The position numbers and the translations under genes are program-made. A stretch of DNA of 64,000 nucleotides from Spirochaetales bacterium (GTDB lineage: Bacteria > Spirochaetota > Spirochaetia > SZUA-6 > RPPD01): assembly GCA_016934415.1 (NCBI GenBank), contig JAFGSW010000003.1, forward strand, positions 1 through 64,000. The letters are read 5' to 3'. Shown here one piece after another: positions 19,769 to 30,310 of this stretch. Position 1 is the first letter of the stretch, and every line of letters starts with the position of its first letter. The notes beneath the pieces were generated by a model, which did not search any database, was not told the DNA's origin, and saw only the letters and a list, made by a program, of their open reading frames with translations.

Positions 19769-19957
19769 AAGGAAGCCAGGAAGAAAAGAATCCAGGAACA
19801 AAGAGAAAACATGGATTTTTCTACTGGCAGTGATTATCGTCTCACTCGGATTTGACACAATTTTTCATTATCCTTTTTTTCATTCAATCCGTTTCACTTT
19901 TTTCCTGGTTTCACCCCTTCCTGGCTTCCTAATAAATTCCCCTCTTCCAGGTTTCCG
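19769..19957. repeat. F2 inverted-arm element
   Basis: ATAAGGAAGCCAGGAAGAAAAGAATCCAGGAAC ... TTTCCTGGTTTCACCCCTTCCTGGCTTCCTAATAAATT. Confidence 0.8.
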
Positions 19958-20115
19958 GCGTTGATTTGACACTGCCCCCCCTTGTTGCTATAATCCCACA
20001 CATTCTAAAACCGTCGCGGAAGCGTCACCCAAGCGCGTTCTCACCACACGACACACGAGACGTGAGCTCGACGTGAACGGCATGTTGCCGGGCCGTACGG
20101 AACGCTGGAGCAGGT

Positions 20116-22626
20116 ATGAGAAGAATCAACATTAAAATCTTCGCCCTCTTTCTCTTTTCGATCGTCCTGATTGCGTATGAGTTGTTCGTGATGCGCGTAT
20201 TCTCCATCGGAAGCTGGTCGAATTTCGGCTTTCTGGTCATCTCGACGGCGCTCCTCGGTTTCGGCGCGGCCGGCACCCTGCTCACCCTCATCGCCAAGCG
20301 GATCAAGCGGGCGCCGAACCAATGGCTCGCGCGCTGCGCGATCGCCTTCATCCCCGCCATGACCCTCGGCTATATGATCTCCCAGCAGATCCCGTTCAAT
20401 CCCATCCTCATAAGCCAGGACGCGCTCCAGCTTCTGTGGGTGGGGGTGTACTATCTGATTTTCGGCATCCCGTTTTTCATCGGCGCCATGTTCATCGGCA
20501 TCATGTTCATGGTCCTCTCCACCCGCATGCACCAGCTTTATTTCTGGAACATGGCGGGCTCGGGGCTGGGCGGGATCGTCATCCTCCTTTTCATGTACCT
20601 GCTCCCGCCCGCCTACCTCGTCTACCCGCTTGTCCTCTTTTCCGCGCTGGCCGCCTTTTTCAGCATCGTGACCCATGACATCGAGGGGCGGCGCTACATG
20701 ATCAAGTTTTCAAACCTGGCCGCGGGAGGGATCGCGCTGGCCGTGTCCCTGGCGGCGGTCATCTGCTTCGGGCAGATCAAGATCTCGGAGTACAAGTCGG
20801 TGAGTTACGCCCGCAATTACCGCGACGCCAGGCTCGTTCACCACTCGTACAGCCCCCTGGGAGAGATGCACGTCTACGCCAGCTCCCAATTCCACTCCGC
20901 GCCCGGCCTTTCCGACATGGCGATCATCGACCTGCTCGACACGCCGCGCCAGGATTTCTGGGGCCTGTTCACCGACGGGGACGGGCCGATGTACGTCATG
21001 GGGAAGCAGGTCGAGTCAGAGACAGCCTACATGGAGTACCTGCCCATGGCGGCTCCGTACAAGATCCTTGTCCGCCCCGACGTCCTCCTCGTGAACCTGA
21101 ACGGCGGCATCAGCGCCCGGCTCGCGCTCTACAACGACGCGAGCCGCGTCGTCGTCGCCGAACCGAACCCCGACCTGATCCGCCTGCTCAAGGACGACCC
21201 GGTCGTCGGGGCCTATACCGGCTACCTCCTGCGGGAGGAAAAGATCGACGTGGATCGCGAGGAGCCGCGGGCCCACTGCGTGGTCAATAAAAACGCCTAC
21301 GATCTCATCGAAATCAGCCTCATCGACGCCATCGGCTTCGACAAGGCCCAGGGGTACCCCGTCACGGAAAATTATCGCTACACCACGCAGGCGATCCGCG
21401 ACTACCTGGGCGCCCTCAAGGACGACGGCATCCTCTCCATCACCGTTTGGAACATGCTTGAACCTCCCCGCAACGTACTCAAACTTTTCACGACGATCAT
21501 GGACGAACTCAAGGATCTCAAGTCCGGAAAGCCGGGCGACCACCTGTTTGCGTTCTGCCTGCACCGGTCCACGGCCACGATCCTGGTGAAAAAGTCGGCC
21601 TTCCAGCCCGACGAGGTCGCACAGCTGCGCACCTTCGTCCGCAAGATGTCCTTCGAGCAGATCTACTATCCCTCCATGCCGCCGCCCGAGACGAAGTACC
21701 GGAACATCATGACCTATTACGTCAATTACTTCTCGGCCAAGCCGGAGGGGAAGGGCGAAGACCTCGGCAAGCTCTTCCGGCCCACCGACCTCTACCAGGT
21801 CGCGCTCCAGGAGATCATCGACGGCAATGAGGACCGGCTTTACAAGGACTACATTTTCGACATTACGCCCATGACCGACGACCGGCCGTACTACAGCTCC
21901 TACCTTAAATTCGACCGCCTCTTCGATTACCTCAGGCAGCCGCTCAAGGTCATCGAGGAATGGGGCTTTCTCCTCATCCTCGCCGTCTTCGTCCAATCGA
22001 TCATCTTCGCCGCGCTCATTGTCCTCATCCCGGCGGCGGGGCGCTTCCGCGAGCTCCTCACGGAGAAAAAACGAACGTTCAAGGTCATCGTCTACTTCGC
22101 ATGTCTGGGCCTCGGGTACATGCTGATGGAGATGTTCCTCATCCAGCGCCTGGTGTTTTTCCTGAGCGACCCGACCTTTTCCACATCGATCGTCATCACC
22201 TCCATGCTCGTCATCTCCGGCCTGGGGAGCCTGGCCAGCGCCAGGATCAGGATGCCCCGCTTGCGGCTCATCCGCTGGGCCGTGTTCGCCGTCGTTCTCA
22301 CCGTCGCCTTTTACGTGTTCGGCCTCCCGCCGCTTCTCTCCGCCTCGCTCGGTGTGCCTTTTGCGCTTAAGATTCTCATCGCCGTGGGCATCATAGCGCC
22401 CGCCGCCTTCTTCATGGGCATGCCGTTCCCCAATGCCCTCGCCGCGCTCGGGGCTTCGCGGCCGCGGCTCCTCCCGTGGGCCTGGGGCATGAACGGGGCG
22501 CTCTCGGTCACCGGCTCGGTCCTGGCGCGGCTCATCTCCATTCCCTTCGGCTTTTCGTTGGTGCTCGTGGTGACCGCCATCGTCTACTTCATCGCCGCGC
22601 TCCTCTTTAGGGCCAATGAAGCCTGA
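20116..22626 (+). CDS. Polytopic membrane protein with spermidine synthase-like domain
   Basis: TM N-terminus (YELFVMRVFSIGSWSNFGFLVISTALLGFG), central VLLVNLNGGISARLALYNDASRVVVAEPNPDLI, TM C-terminus. Confidence 0.7.
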   Translation: MRRINIKIFALFLFSIVLIAYELFVMRVFSIGSWSNFGFLVISTALLGFGAAGTLLTLIAKRIKRAPNQWLARCAIAFIPAMTLGYMISQQIPFNPILISQDALQLLWVGVYYLIFGIPFFIGAMFIGIMFMVLSTRMHQLYFWNMAGSGLGGIVILLFMYLLPPAYLVYPLVLFSALAAFFSIVTHDIEGRRYMIKFSNLAAGGIALAVSLAAVICFGQIKISEYKSVSYARNYRDARLVHHSYSPLGEMHVYASSQFHSAPGLSDMAIIDLLDTPRQDFWGLFTDGDGPMYVMGKQVESETAYMEYLPMAAPYKILVRPDVLLVNLNGGISARLALYNDASRVVVAEPNPDLIRLLKDDPVVGAYTGYLLREEKIDVDREEPRAHCVVNKNAYDLIEISLIDAIGFDKAQGYPVTENYRYTTQAIRDYLGALKDDGILSITVWNMLEPPRNVLKLFTTIMDELKDLKSGKPGDHLFAFCLHRSTATILVKKSAFQPDEVAQLRTFVRKMSFEQIYYPSMPPPETKYRNIMTYYVNYFSAKPEGKGEDLGKLFRPTDLYQVALQEIIDGNEDRLYKDYIFDITPMTDDRPYYSSYLKFDRLFDYLRQPLKVIEEWGFLLILAVFVQSIIFAALIVLIPAAGRFRELLTEKKRTFKVIVYFACLGLGYMLMEMFLIQRLVFFLSDPTFSTSIVITSMLVISGLGSLASARIRMPRLRLIRWAVFAVVLTVAFYVFGLPPLLSASLGVPFALKILIAVGIIAPAAFFMGMPFPNALAALGASRPRLLPWAWGMNGALSVTGSVLARLISIPFGFSLVLVVTAIVYFIAALLFRANEA

Positions 22627-22640
22627 GGGCGGGGGAATTC

Positions 22641-22812
22641 CTAAGGAAACCAGGAGGGAAGGAAGCCAGGAAGAGAGAAGAAAGGAGATAAGGAGAAATG
22701 GAAAGAGCCTGGAGAGATTTATAGGCTTTGAGTAAATCACCCGCTCCTATTTCTACTTATTCTTCATGCTTTTTTCTTTTTTTCCTGGTTCCCTTCCCTC
22801 CTGGCTTCCTTA
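22641..22812. repeat. F2 inverted-arm element
   Basis: CTAAGGAAACCAGGAGGGAAGGAAGCCAGGAAG ... TTTCCTGGTTCCCTTCCCTCCTGGCTTCCTTAG: close to exact reverse complements. Confidence 0.88.
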
Positions 22813-22883
22813 GATTCTTTCTCTACTCAATTTCCGGTAAAGGCCGGGGGCGGATCGGCAGATAATGTAACTGGGGAGGGAAC

Positions 22884-24623
22884 ATGCAGGAGTTGTTGCA
22901 CACCCAGCGCGTTCGCGGCCGGGGGAAGACCGACCGGCCGCGGACGAACCGAAAACACAAGCGATCGTCCTCGAGTCACCATCGGAGCCGACGGCAAAAC
23001 TGCCAGGTCACGATTTTCCAACCGTCCGCGGATCGGGCCGTCGTGAGCCGCGCCCTTTCTACAGTGGGCCGTTTCTGCGCGAACCTCTTCCGGCGGAACC
23101 GATACCTGTTCGTTACCGCCTGCGGCCTTTTCCTCATGGCCGCCACCGGTCTCGTTTTTTCCATGACGCTCCAGCAATCCCTCGCCAAACCACGGGCCGC
23201 CGCCGACGCGGGAACCGAAGACGTACCGGCAGACGTCTCCTCGCGGGCTTTGACCGCCGCCTACGACGAGTTGGGCGCCGGCTCGACCGTCGTCACCCGC
23301 AACCTGGTGCGCGATAAAGACGTCGAATACACGCTCCAGGAGGGCGACTCACTCTACAGCATCGGCAAGCTCTATGTCGTGAGCGCGCGGGACCTGCAGG
23401 ACTTCAACCGCATCACCGATCCCAACCGCCTCCGGATAGGCGCGACCATCGTCATTCCCTCCAAGGACAACCTAGAGAAATTCATGAGAAAACGCGAGGC
23501 GGCGCGCCTCGCGTTGAAGGCCGCGCGCGCCTCCGTGCCTCCACCGGCCAGCCTGCTTCCTTCCGCCGTCGTCATCAGCGCGAACACCGTCAAGGACGGA
23601 GCGCTCTTCACGGCCGAGCTCAAGCCCGAAACCGCGCTTCCGTCCCAGGGGGTGTATTATCTGTGGGACCTGGGCGACGGGAGCGTCGCGCGCACTCCCG
23701 CGGCCACCTACCGCTACGTCGAGCCGGGCACCTACACGGTGAGCCTGACCGTGCGGGACACATACGGCTACGAGGTGAAGAGCAACGACCTTTCGATCGA
23801 GGTGGGGAGCGGTGAGGCGGCCAACCTGCACCGAACGATGTATCTCACCGTCAACGCCGTCGGGGACACGTTCGCCCTGCCCGCCCGGGTGAGTCAGATC
23901 GACGATTACCTCGGCCGAGAGGAAAAACCGATCCAGTTTGTCGAGGAACGGGACGGCAGCTGTTTCTATCGGGCCCTCGCGGCGGGCAATTACTCGCTCA
24001 TCGCGCGCGGCGGCGAGACGACCTACAAGATCTACCTGTTCATCAGTCCCTATCCCTCGGTGCAGAACGACCGATACGACGTCGACTGGTACCGGACGCA
24101 ATACAACACGGGTTCCTCGAACTGCGGTCCGGCTTCGGTGTCCATGGCAGTCGGTTGGGCGAAGGGCATTTACGTGTCCGTCACCGCGGTCCGGAACTAC
24201 CTCGGTTTCCAGGGCGACGGCAGCACGAGCTTCCCGCAGCTTGAACGGGCGCTGGCCTGGCGGGGCGTGAAGACGCGCACGGTGGACATGAACGGTATCG
24301 GGGACATCTTCGCCGCCATCGACCGGGGCGAAGTCGTCATCATCCTCTTCCACACCGCCCGCATCTCCAAGGTCCGCGGCCGGGCCGACCTCAATTACGT
24401 GGGCCGCTACTACGCCGACCGGGTCGGCCACTACGTGGTGGTCAAAGGCTACACGACGGACAAGAAATATCTCACCGTTTACGATCCGCTGCCTTCGGAC
24501 TGGACCTCCAACGGCAGCCGCTACGGCGACGGCATCTCCATGATCGGGCGCAACCGCTTCTACTCGGTCGCCGAAATGAGGAGGGCCTTGAGCGTGCCCA
24601 AGATGCTGGTTATTTCGAAGTGA
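22884..24623 (+). CDS. LysM + PKD-like + C39-like peptidase protein
   Basis: LysM (EYTLQEGDSLYSIGKLYVVSARDLQDFNRI), PKD-like (YYLWDLGDGSVARTPAATYRYVEPGTYTVSLTV), C39-like (SSNCGPASVSMAVGW...GHYVVVKGYTTDKKYLTVYDPL). Confidence 0.82.
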   Translation: MQELLHTQRVRGRGKTDRPRTNRKHKRSSSSHHRSRRQNCQVTIFQPSADRAVVSRALSTVGRFCANLFRRNRYLFVTACGLFLMAATGLVFSMTLQQSLAKPRAAADAGTEDVPADVSSRALTAAYDELGAGSTVVTRNLVRDKDVEYTLQEGDSLYSIGKLYVVSARDLQDFNRITDPNRLRIGATIVIPSKDNLEKFMRKREAARLALKAARASVPPPASLLPSAVVISANTVKDGALFTAELKPETALPSQGVYYLWDLGDGSVARTPAATYRYVEPGTYTVSLTVRDTYGYEVKSNDLSIEVGSGEAANLHRTMYLTVNAVGDTFALPARVSQIDDYLGREEKPIQFVEERDGSCFYRALAAGNYSLIARGGETTYKIYLFISPYPSVQNDRYDVDWYRTQYNTGSSNCGPASVSMAVGWAKGIYVSVTAVRNYLGFQGDGSTSFPQLERALAWRGVKTRTVDMNGIGDIFAAIDRGEVVIILFHTARISKVRGRADLNYVGRYYADRVGHYVVVKGYTTDKKYLTVYDPLPSDWTSNGSRYGDGISMIGRNRFYSVAEMRRALSVPKMLVISK

Positions 24624-24923
24624 TCAAATCGCCGTTTTAGTCTTAGGAAAGGGAACCACCGATACCACTGATAGGAACTGATAACCCGGATAAAGGAAAG
24701 AACGAGTATAATAAAAGCGAGTCGTAAAAAGCTCTTTTCGATATTCTCGGTTGCTGCTCACAAGCCGAGTCAATTCTATGCAAAATACGTGCTCGGAGCC
24801 TGCCCCGAGTCACTCGACTACGCTCGGGATAGACTCCGCCGAGGGGTGTTCTTCGTGGTGTTTTCCAGGCTGATAAAGTGTACTCCCTTGACCGTCCCCG
24901 CCCTTTGACCCTACAGTCAGCGA

Positions 24924-25784
24924 ATGGACCCTCGCACATCACCACTCGCCAGGCTCGAATGGCGCGGCCGCGCGCTTGACTTCGCCGAGCGCGTGTACGT
25001 GATGGGGATCGTCAATGCCACGCCCGACTCGTTCTACCCGGCGAGTCGGGCGCCGGAGATGGCTCGGGCGCTTGAGGCGGCGCTCGGCATGATCGAGGCC
25101 GGCGCCGACATCATCGACGTGGGGGGCGAATCCACCCGGCCGGGATCGGCGCCCGTGGACGAGGCCGAAGAGACGCGGCGGACGGCGCCGCTCATCCGCG
25201 AACTCCGCCGTTCGTGCGGGGCGCTTATATCGGTCGACACCCGGAGGCGCGCCGTGGCCGAGGCCGCCCTGGAGGCCGGCGCGGACATGGTGAACGTGGT
25301 GGGCGGACTCGCCGAGAACGAAGAGTTCGCCTCCGCCCTGGCCCGCGCCGGCGTGCCGGTCGTGCTCATGCACATGCGCGGCACCCCGGCCGATATGCAG
25401 AAGAACCCCCATTACGACGACGCCGTCCGGGAAGTGACCGGCGAGCTCCGCGCGCTCATGGAGCGCGCCGTCGAGTGCGGTGTCAGGCGCGAGCTTGTCG
25501 TCCTCGACCCCGGCATCGGCTTCGGGAAGCGGGTGGAGGACAACCTCGCCCTCCTCGCCGGGCTCGATCGGATCAGGGCCCTCGGCCGACCGGTCCTTAT
25601 CGGCGTCTCCCGCAAGTCTTTCCTCCAGGCGGTGACCGGCCGTCCGGTCGAGGACCGCCTGGCCGGCACCGTCGCGGCCAACACCCTGGCCGCATTGCGC
25701 GGAGCGGACATTCTTCGCGTTCACGATGTACCCGAGGCCGTGGACGTCGCGCGCTTCGTGGAGAGCGTCAGGAGGCTTCCTTAA
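24924..25784 (+). CDS. folP: Dihydropteroate synthase
   Basis: VMGIVNATPDSFYPAS, DIIDVGGESTRPGS, VVLMHMRGTPADMQKNPHYDD, DPGIGFGKRVEDN. Confidence 0.95.
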   Translation: MDPRTSPLARLEWRGRALDFAERVYVMGIVNATPDSFYPASRAPEMARALEAALGMIEAGADIIDVGGESTRPGSAPVDEAEETRRTAPLIRELRRSCGALISVDTRRRAVAEAALEAGADMVNVVGGLAENEEFASALARAGVPVVLMHMRGTPADMQKNPHYDDAVREVTGELRALMERAVECGVRRELVVLDPGIGFGKRVEDNLALLAGLDRIRALGRPVLIGVSRKSFLQAVTGRPVEDRLAGTVAANTLAALRGADILRVHDVPEAVDVARFVESVRRLP

Positions 25785-25834
25785 GGCGTTATCCTAAAGA
25801 GGACACCCTTACAGGATGCGTCTTTTTCTCCCGC

Positions 25835-26105
25835 CTGCCTTCCCGTTCCCGATTACCTCCCCACCGCCGAATACGGCGGGGGAGCCGTATATCAACTGAA
25901 CGATGCGGGAGATCCGGAAGGTTGGGTCGCCAAACCATGGAATCGCAAAGTCCAGGAAAGGTTCGCCCTGCTTCTGCAAGCATTGGGCCGGGCGTTTGAC
26001 GGTGAAGCAGGGGGAGTCAATCTTCAGGAATCGGCAATCGGCGTCTCCCGAAAATACGATTCCACTTATGCGTGCGGAGAAGCGATCGGCGCACGCTCCG
26101 ATATC
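25835..26105 (+). pseudogene. Gene remnant between folP and cdaA
   Basis: Frame without start reads PDYLPTAEYGGGAVYQLNDAGDPEGWVAKPWNRKVQERFALLLQALGRAFDGEAGGVNLQESAIGVSRKYDSTYACGEAIGAR; coding-like but no intact gene. Confidence 0.45.
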
Positions 26106-26396
26106 GATCCGTAGGCGGCCGTGCCCATCGGACTCGGCTGGTTGAACATCCGTCTTCGGTCAATGCCGCAAGAGCGCTCATCGGTGAAGACGGCGCCCAC
26201 TCTGAAACCAAGCCTGGGCTTATTATTAGTCCACCAGTCTTCGACGATGCGAGATTCCGCCAGCGGGTTTATCGTCCAGCCGTAGAGCGGAGTCTTTCCA
26301 CGCCGCCCGGTTCGTGGTAAGGTAGCCTGAACACTCAAGGCGGGCGCGGCCGCCGGGAAAGGGTTCGTCACGCTGGATTTTCTCAATCTCGATTTT

Positions 26397-27197
26397 TTGA
26401 ACGATTTTTTCAACCTCTGGATCATGCGGGACGTCATCCGTCCGACCCTCGACGTTCTCATTCTCGCCTTCATCCTCTACCGCGGCTACCAGATCCTCCA
26501 GCAGACGAGGGCGATCCAGCTCATCAAGGGCCTGCAGATCATCATTCTTATTTTCGTGTCGGCCCTCGTGCTGCGCCTCAACACCTTGAGCTGGCTCATG
26601 CAGACGTTTTTTCCGTGGGTCATCGTCGGCCTGGTCGTCATCTTCCAGCCCGAGCTGCGGAAGATCTTCACCCAGATCGGCCAGCGCAACTGGTTCCGGC
26701 TTTCGCGATCCGTCAAGAAAACGCACCTTGAGTCGATCATGAACTCGGTCGAGGTGCTCGCCATGCGCAAGATCGGAAGCATCATCGTCATCTGCCGCCA
26801 GGTGGGCCTGAAGAACGTCATCGAATCCGGGACACTCCTCAACGCCGAGCTTTCCTCGAGCCTCATCCTCACCGTCTTCAACACGGCCGCGCCGCTCCAC
26901 GACGGGGCCGTCGTCATTCGCGAGGACCGGATCGTGGCCGCCGGCTGCTTTTTGCCCCTTTCCGAGCAGAACGATATCAAGAAGAGCTTCGGAACGCGGC
27001 ACCGGGCCGCACTTGGGCTGGCCGAGGAAACGGACGCCGTGGTGGTGGTGGTCTCCGAGGAGACAGGCGCCGTTTCGCTCGCCTACGACGCCAAGCTCTA
27101 TTACGACGTCACCCTGGAATTCGCCCTGCGCCGACTCGTTGAGCTTTTCGAGGTCCGCGGGGAGGAAACGGAGAAGAGCAGTGAAGTTGAGGAATAG
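26397..27197 (+). CDS. cdaA: Diadenylate cyclase CdaA/DacA
   Basis: TM N-terminus, GLQIIILIFV, PELRKIFTQIG, LHDGAVVIREDRIVAAGCFLPLS...GTRHRAALGLAEETDAVVVVVSEETGAVS. Start codon uncertain. Confidence 0.93.
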   Translation: MNDFFNLWIMRDVIRPTLDVLILAFILYRGYQILQQTRAIQLIKGLQIIILIFVSALVLRLNTLSWLMQTFFPWVIVGLVVIFQPELRKIFTQIGQRNWFRLSRSVKKTHLESIMNSVEVLAMRKIGSIIVICRQVGLKNVIESGTLLNAELSSSLILTVFNTAAPLHDGAVVIREDRIVAAGCFLPLSEQNDIKKSFGTRHRAALGLAEETDAVVVVVSEETGAVSLAYDAKLYYDVTLEFALRRLVELFEVRGEETEKSSEVEE

Positions 27198-28146
27198 CCG
27201 GTTCGTCCACCGTCTTCTCTCAAACTGGCATCAGAAGGTGATCGCCCTCGTCGCGAGCCTCTTCATCTACGTCTTCTACCGCATCAGCACGCAGAGCGAA
27301 CTCCCCATTGCCCTCAAAGTGGACCTGCCGCCTGGGTATGAGCTCTCGCACGATTGGCCTCGCAAGGTGACCCTCATTTTCCGCGGCGCCCGGGGTACGG
27401 AAAAATACTTGGAGCAGGATTTCAAGGCCACGGTCGACCTGTCGGGGTTCGTCCAGGGCGGTACGGTCAGGGGGGAAGTGAAGGTGGAAATCGTGAACGA
27501 AGCAGTCAAGAGGAACCCGCCCGATTACTCTTTCAGCCCCTCGGTGTTCGATTTCGTCCTGGAGCGCGTCACCGAAAAATACGTGCCCATCGACGTCAAG
27601 GCGGGCGTGCGGGGAACGCTTCCCCCCGGCTACACGCTCGAGAGCCTGACCTGGTCGCCGCAAAACGTTCTCGTGCGGGGACCGAAGAGCCGATTGGACG
27701 CCGTGACCAAGGCGGCGATCCAGCCCGTCGATCTCTCAGGCCGGAGGGGGCCGTTTTCGATCTCCACGAAGATCGTCCTCCCGAATGCGTTCGTCCGCGC
27801 CGTCACCGCCGAGGCGGTTGCGATTACGGCCGTCATCAAGGGCGAAAAGACGCTTGAGAATGTCGGTTTCGTCCTGAACGGTCTGCGCGCCGAGCTCTTC
27901 GCGCTCGCGCCGCCGAAGGGAAAGATCGAGGTGCAGGGCACGGCCAGGCTCATGGAGAACGTCGAGGCGGCCGGGCTCACGCTCGCGGTCGACTGCCGCG
28001 GGGTTACGGGTCCGGGCGAATATACGCTGGCCGTGTCCCGGCCGGTGCTGCCCGTCGACCTTGAGGGCGAGGGCGCGATCACAGCCTGGGAACCGAAGGA
28101 AGTGAAGCTGCGGTTCGCGGCCAAAGTGAAGGACGGCGCGCCATGA
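27181..28146 (+). CDS. cdaR: YbbR-like domain protein (CdaR)
   Basis: NWHQKVIALVASLFIYVFYRI plus repeated YbbR-like beta modules; overlaps the cdaA 3' end. Confidence 0.85.
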   Translation: MKLRNSRFVHRLLSNWHQKVIALVASLFIYVFYRISTQSELPIALKVDLPPGYELSHDWPRKVTLIFRGARGTEKYLEQDFKATVDLSGFVQGGTVRGEVKVEIVNEAVKRNPPDYSFSPSVFDFVLERVTEKYVPIDVKAGVRGTLPPGYTLESLTWSPQNVLVRGPKSRLDAVTKAAIQPVDLSGRRGPFSISTKIVLPNAFVRAVTAEAVAITAVIKGEKTLENVGFVLNGLRAELFALAPPKGKIEVQGTARLMENVEAAGLTLAVDCRGVTGPGEYTLAVSRPVLPVDLEGEGAITAWEPKEVKLRFAAKVKDGAP

Positions 28147-28526
28147 TCCGGGGAATCGGCCTGGACGTGGTCAACGTCGCGCGACTCAAGCGCTGGCTGG
28201 ACCGGCCGGGCCTGCTCGAGCGTTTTTTCCATCCGGACGAGCTTGAGCTTCTCGCCGACAAGGGACGGCAGGCCGTGCTTGGTTTGGCCGCCCGCTTTGC
28301 GGCCAAGGAGGCTTTCGGCAAGGCGCTCGGCACGGGACTCAAGGGGTTCACATTGCGGGACATCCGCGTCACCAATGACGCGTTGGGCAAACCGTCGCTC
28401 GGCCTGTCGGGCGCGGCGGAGAGGGAATTCAGCCGGCGAGGCGGGGGACGGATTTTCGTGTCGCTCACTCATGAGTACGACTACGCCTTGGCGATGGTCG
28501 TCATCGAGGAGGATGGGGACCGCTGA
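28143..28526 (+). CDS. acpS: Holo-[acyl-carrier-protein] synthase
   Basis: IRGIGLDVVNVARLKRWL, RFAAKEAFGKALGTGLKG, VSLTHEYDYALAMVVIE. Confidence 0.95.
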   Translation: MIRGIGLDVVNVARLKRWLDRPGLLERFFHPDELELLADKGRQAVLGLAARFAAKEAFGKALGTGLKGFTLRDIRVTNDALGKPSLGLSGAAEREFSRRGGGRIFVSLTHEYDYALAMVVIEEDGDR

Positions 28527-28644
28527 TGAAGACCGAATTTCGCAACGAAGTTTCCAGCGGGAAGACTGATGACACTGATAGGAAAGAAAAAAAGGCGAGG
28601 GAAAGAAAAGAAAAAGGGCGCGGAAGCGGGGCGCATCGAGACTC

Positions 28645-29538
28645 ATGAAAAAGAAGCAGGACGAGAAACTCAAGAAACTCACCTTCATCTCCACCAATCA
28701 CACACTCTGTCCGATCTGCGCGGAAAAATTCTTCAAGGAAGAGCTCCTCACCGGCGGCGGCCGGCTCATCGCCGGGAAACTGACGGACGAGCTCCGGCGG
28801 TTGTACGAGCCCTCGGCCCGCTTCGGCGAGGTGAGCCCGCTCGTCTACCCGGTGACCGTCTGTCCCGCCTGCTACTTCGCGGCCCTGGGCGGCGACTTCG
28901 AGAAGGTCGAGCGGGAGGCCATCAATGAGCTCGAGAAACTCACCGCCTTCCGGCGGAAAAGCGCCGAACTCATGTTCCCCGACCTCGATTTCAAGCGCCC
29001 GCGGGCGCTCAAGGAGGGCGCGGCGAGCTGCTACCTGGCCATGGCCTGTTACGATCATTTCAAGCCGTATTTCATGCCGACCGTCAAGCGCGGCATCCTC
29101 TCGCTTCGCACCGCCTGGATCCTCTCCGATCTGCACCGAAAGGATCCCGGCGCCAACTTCGACTACGCCGCCAAGATCTTCTACCGCAAGGCTCTCTTCT
29201 TTTACCGCCTCGCGCTTGAGCGGGATCAGAAAGGCGAGGAGGCTCTGCACGTGAAGGCCAATTTCGGCCCGGACACGGACAAGAACTACGGGTACGACGG
29301 TATTTTGTACCTCTCCGGATACCTCGAATACCTCTACGGCGACAAAAAGGACAAGGCCCGGCGCCTGAAGACCCTGCAGTACGTGAAACGGCTTTTTGGC
29401 AAAATTTTCGGCCTCGGCAAATCCTCCAAGAACAAGCCGTCGCCCATCCTCGAGAAGGCGAGGGACATTTACACCAAGATCGGCGAGGAGGCGGCGGCGC
29501 TGGCCGGAGGCGTCGTGGAAGAGAATGGCGAGGATTAA
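28645..29538 (+). CDS. DUF2225 family protein
   Basis: CPICAEKFFKEEL ... YPVTVCPACYFAALGGDF, TPR-like helices. Confidence 0.85.
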   Translation: MKKKQDEKLKKLTFISTNHTLCPICAEKFFKEELLTGGGRLIAGKLTDELRRLYEPSARFGEVSPLVYPVTVCPACYFAALGGDFEKVEREAINELEKLTAFRRKSAELMFPDLDFKRPRALKEGAASCYLAMACYDHFKPYFMPTVKRGILSLRTAWILSDLHRKDPGANFDYAAKIFYRKALFFYRLALERDQKGEEALHVKANFGPDTDKNYGYDGILYLSGYLEYLYGDKKDKARRLKTLQYVKRLFGKIFGLGKSSKNKPSPILEKARDIYTKIGEEAAALAGGVVEENGED

Positions 29539-30310
29539 GCTCCTGCTCGCCTACGAGGGCACGCGCTTCGCGGGCTGGCAGACGCAGGCGAAGGAGCGCA
29601 CCGTGCAGGGCGAGCTCGAGGCGGCCCTGGAGAAAATCCTCGGGAGCCCGGCGACCGTCACCGGCGCGGGCCGGACGGACGCGGGCGTGCACGCCACCGG
29701 CCAGGCGGCGCACTTCGACGCCGAGGGTTCGCGCGTTCCGCCGGAACGCTGGGCCGACGCCCTCAACGGCAACCTGCCGCACGACGTGCGCGTGCTGAAA
29801 AGCGAGGAGGCCCCGCCCGGGTTTCACGCCCGCTACTCGGCCGTGCTCCGCGTCTACCGGTACTACCTCTACGCGGCGCCCGTCGGCTTTCCGCACCTCC
29901 GCCGCTTCGCCTGGCGGATCCGGCGGCCGCTCGACCTTCAGACGCTCAACCGCTACGCCGCCCTGATAGCGGGCGAGCACGATTTCACGAGCTTCGCCGC
30001 GGCCGGCGACCCGACCGAGTCCAAAGTCCGCACCGTCGCGACGAGTTGTTTTTCTCGGCACGGGGACCTCATCGTCTTCCATATCGCCGCGTCCTCCTTT
30101 CTCTGGCGCATGGTGCGGAACATCGTGGGCACGATTGTGGACGCCGCGCTCTGCGGCCGGAGCGAGGATGAATTCACGGCCATCTTCGCCGCCCGCGACC
30201 GCTCGGCCGCCGGCCCCACGGCCCCGGCGCGGGGGTTGTTCCTGGAGGAGGTCGTCTACGAGGACCCACCACGAAGAAGAGAAGAAGAACTACGGATAGG
30301 ACGCGGATGA
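29525..30310 (+). CDS. truA: tRNA pseudouridine synthase A
   Basis: LLLAYEGTRFAGWQTQ, GAGRTDAGVHATGQAAHF, HDFTSFAA; C-terminal residues and stop lie in an F1 left arm. Confidence 0.95.
   Translation: MARIKLLLAYEGTRFAGWQTQAKERTVQGELEAALEKILGSPATVTGAGRTDAGVHATGQAAHFDAEGSRVPPERWADALNGNLPHDVRVLKSEEAPPGFHARYSAVLRVYRYYLYAAPVGFPHLRRFAWRIRRPLDLQTLNRYAALIAGEHDFTSFAAAGDPTESKVRTVATSCFSRHGDLIVFHIAASSFLWRMVRNIVGTIVDAALCGRSEDEFTAIFAARDRSAAGPTAPARGLFLEEVVYEDPPRRREEELRIGRG

Noticed and set aside
21016-22740. 574-aa minus-strand ORF
   Set aside because: Antisense shadow of the spermidine synthase-like membrane protein.
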